A DNA stretch of 6,038 nt, taken from NCBI GenBank assembly GCA_027058735.1, contig JALURZ010000040.1, forward strand, positions 1 to 6,038, given 5' to 3'. The notes beneath the pieces are model-generated. The model saw nothing but the letters and a program-made list of their open reading frames with translations. It was not told where the DNA came from and did no database searches. Below are positions 1 to 5,939 of the stretch, piece after piece (position 1 is the stretch's first letter; every line of letters starts with the position of its first letter). Position numbers and translations under genes: made by a program. The DNA comes from Hyphomicrobiales bacterium (GTDB lineage Bacteria > Pseudomonadota > Alphaproteobacteria > Rhizobiales > JALURZ01).

Positions 1-315
1 CTGGTGCGCTGCGTCAAGGATATTCCCGGGGCGCTGCATGCCCACCACCTGTTTCCCATCGCGGTGCCGGCCAACAAGCGCGATTTCACGCTCAACGCGC
101 TGGCCCAGCATGGCATCGGCGCCACCGTCAATTATCGCGGCGTTCCGGTGTTGCGCTACTACCGTGAAAAATACGGCCACACCCCGGGCGATTTTCCGGT
201 GTCGGACAGTTGGGGCGCATCGACCCTGTCCCTGCCGCTTTATCCGGGCATGGAAGACGCGGCCTGGCGCCATGTCGCGGATACCCTGCTGAAGGATATC
301 CTGCCGCGTTTCTAG
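1..315 (+). CDS. DegT/DnrJ/EryC1/StrS family sugar aminotransferase, C-terminal fragment
   Basis: The gene is cut by the left edge, leaving about 104 C-terminal residues ending at a TAG stop. Members of this family are PLP-dependent enzymes that transfer an amino group to keto-sugars bound to a nucleotide, in the cytoplasm, for surface polysaccharides or glycosylated metabolites. The family's C-terminal pattern is visible: a HHLFPIAV strand, then a stretch reading GIGATVNYRGVPVLRYY (the gIgt-x-hY-x-p segment), then a conserved Tyr-Gly, then SLPLYPGM followed by a final helix. The Schiff-base lysine and the cofactor site lie outside the window, so substrate and activity cannot be judged. The next gene on the same strand is a sugar epimerase/dehydratase, which fits a nucleotide-sugar pathway. 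The GTG near the left edge is not a believable start; the frame continues to the left. Confidence 0.88.
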   Translation: MVRCVKDIPGALHAHHLFPIAVPANKRDFTLNALAQHGIGATVNYRGVPVLRYYREKYGHTPGDFPVSDSWGASTLSLPLYPGMEDAAWRHVADTLLKDILPRF

Positions 316-423
316 GCGCGCTTGGAACCACCCGCCTTAACCCTTTGTTTACCCAAAATCCTCGCGCCGCGCGTCCGGCCCGGTTTGGCGCGCGCATTTG
401 CATGGCGTTTGCTCCCGGCTGGT

Positions 424-476
424 CAGGTGCGCCGCCAGTCCGGGTTTTCTCCCGGTCACCTGTGGCGAAAGTGACC
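424..476 (+). promoter_or_regulatory. Overlapping, mutually exclusive inverted repeats in the epimerase leader
   Basis: Two stems share one segment. In the first, CAGGTG (424-429) pairs with CACCTG (457-462) and encloses a perfect CCGGG (440-444) / CCCGG (451-455) hairpin with a six-base loop; there is a ten-base bulge on the left side. In the second, GGTCAC (454-459) pairs with GTGACC (471-476) across an 11-base loop. Bases 454-459 are needed by both, so only one can form at a time. The set ends 25 bases before the GTG start. No T-run follows, so it does not look like a terminator. It could be an RNA leader switch, or the second repeat could be a protein operator; either role is inference. 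Confidence 0.4.
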
Positions 477-488
477 CAAAACGAGAAA

Positions 489-494
489 AAGGAG
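489..494 (+). promoter_or_regulatory. Ribosome binding site supporting the GTG start of the epimerase
   Basis: The AAGGAG sequence is a near-perfect Shine-Dalgarno match placed seven bases before the GTG at 502. It decides the start in the absence of an ATG, and the resulting N-terminus (MTHVLVTGGNGYIG) begins directly at the first strand of the Rossmann fold, as expected for this family. Confidence 0.85.
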
Positions 495-501
495 CGCTAT
501 T

Positions 502-1515
502 GTGACACATGTGCTGGTAACCGGGGGAAACGGCTATATCGGCTGCCTGCTGGTCGATCAATTGCTTGACGCCGGTCATGAGGTGAGTGTGGTTGACTGG
601 ATGGTCTTCGGCGAACACCCGCTCAGGGTCCACAAGGGCAATCCCAAATTCCGGCTGATCCGCCAGGATGTCCGCAAAATCGCGCCGCGCATCCTGTCCG
701 GCGTCGATGTCATCTGCGATCTCGCGGCCCTGTCGAATGATCCCAGCGGCGATCTCGATGAGGAACTGACCCGTGAAATCAATTTTCATGCCCGCGCCCG
801 CCTTGGCCGCATTGCCAAGGCGGTTGGCGTGAAACGCTACATTCTGGCGAGTTCCTGCTCGGTCTATGGGGTGAATGGCGGCGAAGTGGCGGATGAAACA
901 AGCCCGCTCTCCCCGCAGACGGCCTATGCGGAATGCAATCAAAAGTCCGAACAGGCCCTGTTCGCCCTGTCCGACAGGGATTTCAGCGTGACGGCGTTCA
1001 GAAACGCCACCGTGTTCGGCCTGTCCCGCCGCATGCGCTTTGATCTGGTCGTCAACATCATGACGCTGGCCGCCGTTCGCGATGGCAGGCTGGAAATTCA
1101 CGGCGACGGCAGGCAGCACCGGCCCTTCGTCCATGTCCAGGATGTCGGCCGCGCCTTCCGCGCCGCCATCGAGGCCCCGGTCAAAACGGTCGAGGGCCAG
1201 GTGTTCAACCTTGGCATCGGCAACTTCACGATCGGCGATATCGCTGCCAAAGTCGCGCAAACGCTGCCAATGCCGGTTGACGTTTCCTATGCGCCCTCGA
1301 GCGCGGACAATCGCGATTACACGGTATCGTTCGACAAGATCCGCGAGGTCCTCGGCTTCGAGCCGGAGGTCCGTGTCGAGGAAGGCATCACGGAGGTGTT
1401 CATCGCACTGCAAACCAATCGCACCTTCCCCTCCTTCGAAACCAAAACGCTCGATGTGTACTCCGCCCTCATCAAGGCCGATCAGATGAAGCTCTATGGC
1501 AATGCGGTGAACTGA
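502..1515 (+). CDS. NAD-dependent epimerase/dehydratase (extended SDR family), sugar-modifying
   Basis: This 337-residue cytoplasmic protein belongs to the extended short-chain dehydrogenase/reductase family that epimerises, dehydrates or reduces nucleotide sugars. The NAD-binding Rossmann motif TGGNGYIG is at residues 7-14, with an acidic D32 after strand 2. DLAALSNDP (73-81) and ASSCSVYG (116-123) are the expected core motifs, the latter carrying the candidate catalytic Ser. RNATVFG (167-173) and RPFVHVQD (207-214) match the family's substrate-side motifs, and the Ser-rich/NLGIGNFTI segment (236-244) is also typical. The length is normal. One oddity: the catalytic YxxxK motif reads Y142-A-E-C-N146, so Asn stands where Lys is usual, and the nearest Lys is K148. 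Start is GTG with a strong ribosome binding site. Proximity to a sugar aminotransferase suggests a nucleotide-sugar route; the substrate cannot be told. Confidence 0.92.
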   Translation: MTHVLVTGGNGYIGCLLVDQLLDAGHEVSVVDWMVFGEHPLRVHKGNPKFRLIRQDVRKIAPRILSGVDVICDLAALSNDPSGDLDEELTREINFHARARLGRIAKAVGVKRYILASSCSVYGVNGGEVADETSPLSPQTAYAECNQKSEQALFALSDRDFSVTAFRNATVFGLSRRMRFDLVVNIMTLAAVRDGRLEIHGDGRQHRPFVHVQDVGRAFRAAIEAPVKTVEGQVFNLGIGNFTIGDIAAKVAQTLPMPVDVSYAPSSADNRDYTVSFDKIREVLGFEPEVRVEEGITEVFIALQTNRTFPSFETKTLDVYSALIKADQMKLYGNAVN

Positions 1516-1541
1516 AGCGCGGCCTTTGAAACAAAAACCCG

Positions 1542-2768
1542 TCAGGTCGCGGCCGTCCCGGTCGCGGCCTTTCTTTTTTCAACCATCACAAGCCAGACCA
1601 GCAGAACCACGCAGATCGAAACCAGCGGAAACAGCACCCAGTTGATGCTGTCCCAGCCGAGCCGGTGAAACACCTTGCCGGCGGAAAACGATCCCAGCGC
1701 GACCGTGGTGAATATAACCAGATCGTTGAGCGCCTGGACCTTGTTGGTTTCTTCCGGCGAATGACAGTCGGTCACCATGGCCGTCGCGGCGACGAACGAG
1801 AAGTTCCATCCCAGTCCAAGCAGTGACAAGGACACATAGAAGTGCCACAGCGCCACACCGCCGAGCGCCACCACGCCGCTGAGCGCCAGAATCACCATGC
1901 CCGCGAAAATGACCCGCGTTTTGCCGAACCGGTCGATGATATTGCCGGTGAAAAAGCTGGGGGCGAACATCGCCACGGCATGCCACTGGATGGCGATGGC
2001 GGCATCGGCCAGCGAGTGGTTGTGCCCGATCATGGCAAGGGGGGACGCGGTCATGACGAAATTCATCGCCGCATAGCCCACGGTGCCGCACACGACCGCC
2101 ACGATGAACCGGGGCCGGGAAGCAATCCGGCGCAGGGGCCGGCCGCCCGAGCGCTGCTCAGCCGTCAGCACCGGAATATCGACAAAGCTGACGACGGCCG
2201 CCGCGAGGGCGGCGAGCAGCGCCAGGGCTGCGAATGTGCCGGCGAACTGCGCCGCTGCGAACATGCCCTCGGTCCGGATGATGATCTGCGGCGCGATGAA
2301 TGCGGAAACGACGCCACCCAGCAGAACCCAGGAAATGGCGCGCGCCTTGAATGCCTCGCTCGCCCGATCCGTTGCGGCAAACCGGTAGTAGAGCGATATT
2401 GCCTGATAACTTCCTGTCAGGAAGCCGCATACCAGAAACCACCAGAAACTCTGCGCGTAGATCGCATAGAGTCCCGCCAGGCCGGACAGGCCGGCGCAGG
2501 TCGCGCCGACCAGGAAACCGAAACGCCGGCCGGCCCGGCGCATCAGCAGGGATGCCGGCACGGTCGTCAGGGCCGTTCCCACCATGAACGCGGTAATCGG
2601 CAGGGTGGCGAGCGATTTGTCCTCGGCAAGGGCGTTGCCAACCAGCGAACCGACGGTCATGAACGCGACCGCATGGACGCCGTAGAGCGCCTGGCCGATT
2701 GACAGAACCGCCACATTGCGCCGCGCCACACGGTGGTTGTCTGAACGCTCGAGCGCCTCGCTGGTCAT
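1542..2768 (-). CDS. Major facilitator superfamily transporter, substrate unknown
   Basis: The product is a 408-residue inner-membrane protein with about 12 hydrophobic helices (roughly residues 18-45, 55-75, 83-102, 106-128, 144-166, 172-197, 221-243, 256-278, 284-305, 308-332, 348-366, 374-396), the usual length for a single-polypeptide MFS carrier. Loop 2-3 carries the motif-A remnant MRRAGRRFG (76-84), and the equivalent loop in the second half reads DRFGKTR (279-285). The stretch QWHAVAMFAPSFFTG (261-275) and GLGWNFSFVAATAM (318-331) are typical of one broad proteobacterial MFS group without an assigned substrate. The ATG at 2768 is the first in-frame ATG, GTG or TTG after the thiL stop; no good ribosome binding site precedes it. 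It follows thiL by 65 bases on the same strand, so it may be co-transcribed with the riboflavin/thiamine genes. A link to vitamin transport is only a guess. Confidence 0.88.
   Translation of the reverse strand: MTSEALERSDNHRVARRNVAVLSIGQALYGVHAVAFMTVGSLVGNALAEDKSLATLPITAFMVGTALTTVPASLLMRRAGRRFGFLVGATCAGLSGLAGLYAIYAQSFWWFLVCGFLTGSYQAISLYYRFAATDRASEAFKARAISWVLLGGVVSAFIAPQIIIRTEGMFAAAQFAGTFAALALLAALAAAVVSFVDIPVLTAEQRSGGRPLRRIASRPRFIVAVVCGTVGYAAMNFVMTASPLAMIGHNHSLADAAIAIQWHAVAMFAPSFFTGNIIDRFGKTRVIFAGMVILALSGVVALGGVALWHFYVSLSLLGLGWNFSFVAATAMVTDCHSPEETNKVQALNDLVIFTTVALGSFSAGKVFHRLGWDSINWVLFPLVSICVVLLVWLVMVEKRKAATGTAAT
1551..1580 (+). terminator. Probable intrinsic terminator of the epimerase gene
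   Basis: GGCCG (1551-1555) can pair with CGGCC (1565-1569) around a nine-base loop, and a T-rich run (TTTCTTTTTT) follows at once. It lies 35 bases after the epimerase stop, inside the last codons of the convergent transporter gene. The stem is short but fully GC. A GGTCGCGGCC direct repeat (1545-1554 and 1560-1569) overlaps it. No matching terminator with an adjacent T-run is seen for the minus-strand transcript. Confidence 0.5.
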
Positions 2769-2833
2769 GGCGTGCCACGCTTCGTGACGGGGTTTGGTGC
2801 GCCAGAGGGCCGGCGCCCGGAGACTGCCTGTGT

Positions 2834-3865
2834 TTATAGATGAGTGTATGAGAGTTGCGAAAGCACAATCGCCTTGTTTTCCGGTCCATGAAACCGGGGC
2901 ACGCGGGCACCCGCCGCGAACCTGCCGATATGGGTGACCGGCACGCCCCGGCGGCCGGCGGCGGCCTCGAAAGCGAAACGCCGCGCCGGGGGCACCGCGC
3001 ACAGCACCTCGTAGTCGTCGCCGCCTGTCAGGAGCGTTTCCACGATGGATGGCTCGGCCGCCAGCGCGCGCGCCGCCGCCGGTGACAGCGCCAGATCCCC
3101 CAGCGCGATATCCGTGGCTACATTTGAGGCCCGGCACAACTGGGCAAGATCTCCGGCAAGGCCGTCCGAAATATCGATCGCGGCGCTCGCCAGTTCGCGA
3201 AGGACTGGCGCGAGGCGCACGCGCGGCGAGGGCAATCGGTAGCGCTCCAGCAGATATTCGCGGTCTTTTCCGTCAATCGCGCCGGCCCATTGGCGGCCCC
3301 GCGCGCCGTCCCGCGCAAGAGCAAGCCCAAGGGCTGCATCCCCGATCGTGCCGCTGACATAGACATGATCGCCGCGCCGCGCCCCTGCCCTTGTTACCAT
3401 GGCGCCCGCCGGCACCTCTCCAAGCGCGGTAATGGACACCGTTAGCGGCCCCGGCGTGCGTACGGTGTCGCCGCCATGGAGCATACAGCCGAACCCGTTC
3501 TGATCCTTGTGCAGGCCACCGGCGAACTGCCGCAGCCATGCTTCCGTCACATCCTCCGGCAGCGCAATGGCCAGGAAATAGGCCACCGGGTCCGCGCCCT
3601 TGGCCGCAAGGTCGGACAGATTGACCCGCAGCATCTTGCGCGCGATCAGGCCGGCGGGCTCATCGCCGAGGAAATGCACGCCCGCGACGCCGGCATCGGT
3701 GGTGATCACGAATTCATGGCCCTCGCGGGGGGTCAGCACGGCCGCATCGTCCTTCAGACCGAACGCCCCGGGGGCGCCGGCGCTCAGGGGCGCGAAAATC
3801 CCGTCGATCAGGGATTGTTCGCGCGACAGGGCGCGCCCGGCGTCACTGCGCGCTCGCCGCGTCAT
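2834..3865 (-). CDS. thiL: Thiamine-monophosphate kinase
   Basis: ThiL phosphorylates thiamine monophosphate with ATP to give thiamine diphosphate, the last step of cofactor synthesis, in the cytoplasm. The 343-residue product is of normal length and shows the AIR-synthase/ThiL fold motifs in order: KDDAAVL (38-44, magnesium/ATP site), TTDAGVAGVHF (55-65), VNLSDLAAKGA (81-91), HGGDTV (130-135), DISDGLAGDL (231-240) and TGGDDYEVL (280-288), then HIGRF (312-316). The acidic metal-binding residues appear intact. I chose the ATG at 3865 because AAGGGAG lies seven bases upstream (3873-3879); a GTG or similar start further upstream at 3898 lacks this support. The start overlaps the end of nusB by 23 bases, which suggests translational coupling. 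The order nusB-thiL is a common bacterial arrangement. Confidence 0.96.
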   Translation of the reverse strand: MTRRARSDAGRALSREQSLIDGIFAPLSAGAPGAFGLKDDAAVLTPREGHEFVITTDAGVAGVHFLGDEPAGLIARKMLRVNLSDLAAKGADPVAYFLAIALPEDVTEAWLRQFAGGLHKDQNGFGCMLHGGDTVRTPGPLTVSITALGEVPAGAMVTRAGARRGDHVYVSGTIGDAALGLALARDGARGRQWAGAIDGKDREYLLERYRLPSPRVRLAPVLRELASAAIDISDGLAGDLAQLCRASNVATDIALGDLALSPAAARALAAEPSIVETLLTGGDDYEVLCAVPPARRFAFEAAAGRRGVPVTHIGRFAAGARVPRFHGPENKAIVLSQLSYTHL

Positions 3866-4334
3866 GGCCCAGCTCCCTTGCGCGAAGCTTGCGCGCAAGA
3901 CTGTCCAGCGCCGCGTTCACGAATCCCGGTTCCGAGCCATCGTAGAACGCATGGGCGATTTCCAGATACTCGTGGATCACGGTCTTGGCCGAAACCTTCC
4001 GGCGGCACAACAGTTCATAGGTTCCCGCGCGCAGGATCGCGCGCAGCGTGGAATCGAGGCGCTCCAGCTTCCACCCTTCCGCAAGGGTCCCATGAATATC
4101 GAGATCGATCCGGCGCTGCTGCTCGAAAACCCCTGTCAGGATCGCCCTGAACAGCGCCTTGTCATGATCATCCCCGCCCTGCCCCAGCCCGCCGGCCTCG
4201 AATTCGCCGATGACCTCGACAAGATCGCTCCCCGCCATGTCCATCTGATAGAGTGCCTGAACAGCCGCCAGGCGTGCGGCACGGCGCTGCCGGTCTATTC
4301 CGCGCGCGCGGCGGCTGGCGGCCTTGCCTGTCAT
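3843..4334 (-). CDS. nusB: Transcription antitermination/termination factor NusB
   Basis: NusB is a small helical RNA-binding protein that, with NusE (ribosomal protein S10), binds boxA RNA and helps RNA polymerase read through rRNA operons. The 163-residue product shows the family pattern: RRAARLAAVQALYQMD (17-32), WKLERLDSTLRAILRAGTYEL (88-108), then a V-I-H-E-Y-L-E-I-A helix (119-127) and GFVNAALDSLAR (137-148). The start is uncertain. I prefer the ATG at 4334, 16 bases after the ribH stop, although its Shine-Dalgarno match is weak. A GTG at 4364 would add ten residues, but it sits directly on the strong AGGAG sequence and leaves no spacing. Both options keep the whole conserved domain. 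Confidence 0.95.
   Translation of the reverse strand: MTGKAASRRARGIDRQRRAARLAAVQALYQMDMAGSDLVEVIGEFEAGGLGQGGDDHDKALFRAILTGVFEQQRRIDLDIHGTLAEGWKLERLDSTLRAILRAGTYELLCRRKVSAKTVIHEYLEIAHAFYDGSEPGFVNAALDSLARKLRARELGHDAASAQ
3873..3879 (-). promoter_or_regulatory. Ribosome binding site of thiL, inside the nusB coding region
   Basis: AAGGGAG on the minus strand, seven bases before the ATG at 3865, fixes the thiL start and lies within the final codons of nusB. Confidence 0.75.
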
Positions 4335-4350
4335 CGTCTCACGGACCCGG

Positions 4351-4773
4351 TCACGATCCCGCACTCCTTTTCAGCCGGGCGAGCGCGAGGCAGGCTTTCG
4401 CCGCATCGCCGCCCTTGTTCCTTTTTCCCGCACCCGCGCGCGCTCTCGCCTGCTCCATGCTGTCGACCGTCAGGATTCCGTTGCCGATAGCCAGCGCGTG
4501 ATCCACGGCCAGGCTCATCAGGGCGCGGGCGGATTCACCGGCAACGATATCATAATGGCTGGTCTCTCCGCGAATAACACAGCCCAGCGCGATAAATCCG
4601 GCAATGTTTCTGTCCCGCGCGCGCATGGCGATGGCCGGCGGAATTTCCAGCGCGCCGGGCACCGAAACCAGCTCATGGCTCGCCCCTTGCGCCTCCAACA
4701 CCCCCAGAGCCCCGCTGAGCAGGCGGTCCGTGATCTGCGCATAATAGGGAGCGGTGACAATCAGAATATTCAT
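4351..4773 (-). CDS. ribH: 6,7-dimethyl-8-ribityllumazine synthase
   Basis: RibH condenses 5-amino-6-ribitylaminouracil with 3,4-dihydroxy-2-butanone 4-phosphate to form lumazine, the penultimate step of riboflavin synthesis; family members assemble as pentamers or icosahedral shells. The 140-residue product has VPGALEIP (38-45), ALGCVIRGETSHYD (62-75) with the catalytic histidine H73, a conserved GESARALM segment (79-86), and NGILTVDSMEQARARAG (98-114) with the Arg expected to bind phosphate. The tail RNKGGDAA (118-125) is typical. The ATG at 4773 starts right at the first beta strand (MNILIV), with only a weak AGG upstream. A TTG at 4803 would add ten residues and overlap the ribB stop; I think it less likely. 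The gap to ribB is 26 bases. Confidence 0.96.
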   Translation of the reverse strand: MNILIVTAPYYAQITDRLLSGALGVLEAQGASHELVSVPGALEIPPAIAMRARDRNIAGFIALGCVIRGETSHYDIVAGESARALMSLAVDHALAIGNGILTVDSMEQARARAGAGKRNKGGDAAKACLALARLKRSAGS

Positions 4774-4799
4774 GTTTTCAGCCTGATAGCGGGATTTCC

Positions 4800-5939
4800 T
4801 CAACTGTCTTCATCGCCATTGATCTGCTGGTGGCCCACCACCCGCAGTCCGTAGCCGTCAAGCCCGACAATTTTTCGTGCCGGGGAGTTCGACAACAGGA
4901 TCATGTCATGAATCCCCAGATCGAGCAGGATTTGCGCGCCTACCCCGTATTCCAGCAGGGGCTGTTTTTCCTCTCCAGCGGGCGGCGGTCGGTCGGGCGT
5001 GCGCCTGTCCAGCCTCGCCACCGTATCGGAAACGCCGGTGGGGCGGGTATCGCGGATAATCACGACCGCGCCGCGCCCTTCCGCCTCGATCGCCTGCATG
5101 GCGCGGTGAATGAGGCTGCCATTGTGAATATGCGCGCCGATGATATCGTCCACCACGTTGACCGCATGCATGCGCACCAGTACCGGTTCATCGGTTGTCA
5201 CGTCGCCCTTGATCAGCGCGATATGCTCCGCGTAGGCCAGCGTATTGGCATAGACCTTGAGGGTGAACGTACCGCCAAAACGGCTGTCGATCGTGCTCTC
5301 GCGCACGCATTTCACCAGATTGTCATGACGCCGGCGATAGGCGATCAGATCGGTGATGGTGCCAATCTTGAGGCTGTGGGTTCTGGCGAACTTCACCAGA
5401 TCCGGCAGCCGCGCCATGCTGCCGTCGTCATTCATGATCTCGCAGATCACCCCGCCCTGATAGAGACCGGCGAGGCGCGCGATATCGCAGGCCGCTTCGG
5501 TGTGCCCCGCGCGCACCAGCACACCGCCATCGCGCGCCACAAGCGGAAACACATGGCCCGGCGTCACCAGGTCGTCGCTGCCCTTGGTCGGGTCGATGGC
5601 GACGGCGATGGTGTGCGCCCGGTCATGGGCGGAAATGCCGGTGCTGATGCCCTCGCGCGCCTCGATCGACACCGTGAACGCGGTCTGGTGGCGCGACTGG
5701 TTGCGCGGCGTCATATATTCCAGGTTCAGTTCGCGCGCCCGTTGCGCGCTCAGCGACAGGCAGATCAGGCCGCGCCCGTGCTTGGCCATGAAATTGATCG
5801 CTTCAGGCGTCGCCATCTGCGCCGGGATAACGAGGTCGCCCTCGTTTTCCCGGTCCTGCGCGTCAACGAGGATAAACATGCGCCCGTTGCGCGCCTCCTC
5901 GATCACTTCTTCTATGCTCGCCAGATCGCTGGAACTCAT
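4800..5939 (-). CDS. ribB: 3,4-dihydroxy-2-butanone-4-phosphate synthase fused to a degenerate GTP cyclohydrolase II-like domain (RibBX type)
   Basis: The N-terminal half (about residues 5-203) is a complete DHBP synthase, which converts ribulose 5-phosphate to the four-carbon riboflavin precursor plus formate. Its motifs are DRENEGD (29-35, metal-binding Glu residues), SRHQTAFTVSIEA (82-94), GISAHDRAHT (101-110), TPGHVFPL (126-133), AGHTEAACDIARLAG (144-158) and ICEIMNDDG (165-173). The C-terminal half (about 208-372) has the fold pattern of GTP cyclohydrolase II, for example YGVGAQILLDLG (331-342) and GLDGYGLRVV (359-368). It lacks the three zinc-binding cysteines: the segment at 258-275 has none, and C211 is the only Cys after residue 166. 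The EGRGIGL and D-x-R-x-YG motifs are also changed (EGRGAVVIIRDTRPTG; PLLEYG). GTP cyclohydrolase activity is therefore improbable. The ATG overlaps the ribE stop by four bases (ATGA). Confidence 0.95.
   Translation of the reverse strand: MSSSDLASIEEVIEEARNGRMFILVDAQDRENEGDLVIPAQMATPEAINFMAKHGRGLICLSLSAQRARELNLEYMTPRNQSRHQTAFTVSIEAREGISTGISAHDRAHTIAVAIDPTKGSDDLVTPGHVFPLVARDGGVLVRAGHTEAACDIARLAGLYQGGVICEIMNDDGSMARLPDLVKFARTHSLKIGTITDLIAYRRRHDNLVKCVRESTIDSRFGGTFTLKVYANTLAYAEHIALIKGDVTTDEPVLVRMHAVNVVDDIIGAHIHNGSLIHRAMQAIEAEGRGAVVIIRDTRPTGVSDTVARLDRRTPDRPPPAGEEKQPLLEYGVGAQILLDLGIHDMILLSNSPARKIVGLDGYGLRVVGHQQINGDEDS

Larger units (their letters stand above)
316..501. other. Intergenic region between aminotransferase and epimerase genes
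   Basis: These 186 bases hold no convincing gene. A weak stem (AGGCG at 314-318 with CGCCT at 333-337) overlaps the aminotransferase stop and is followed by a T-rich but broken stretch, so it is at best a poor terminator. A GC-rich inverted repeat (CGCGCC at 363-368, GGCGCG at 387-392) has no T-run after it. A TTAA-N7-TTTA element lies at 337-351. The right half carries two overlapping inverted repeats (424-476) and the epimerase ribosome binding site. I could not identify a clear -35/-10 promoter. The length suggests that the epimerase gene has its own promoter or a long leader, but this is inference. Confidence 0.6.

Noticed and set aside
349..1413. Long open frame on the minus strand opposite the epimerase gene
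   Set aside because: It is antisense to a clearly conserved protein, and its translation shows no recognisable family pattern. GC-rich codon use readily produces such open antisense frames.
2780..2825. GC-rich inverted repeat between thiL and the transporter as a terminator
   Set aside because: A GCGCC/GGCGC stem can be drawn, but no T-run follows on the minus strand, so it is not a convincing intrinsic terminator.
2769..3137. N-terminal extension of the transporter frame into thiL
   Set aside because: The extension overlaps conserved ThiL coding sequence and reads as low-complexity Gly/Arg/Ala. The ATG at 2768 gives a normal MFS length and N-terminus.
3743..3754. ThiL metal motif reads KDDAAV rather than GDDAAV
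   Set aside because: The two Asp residues are kept, and the first position varies in alphaproteobacterial ThiL proteins as I recall them, so this is not good evidence of altered function.
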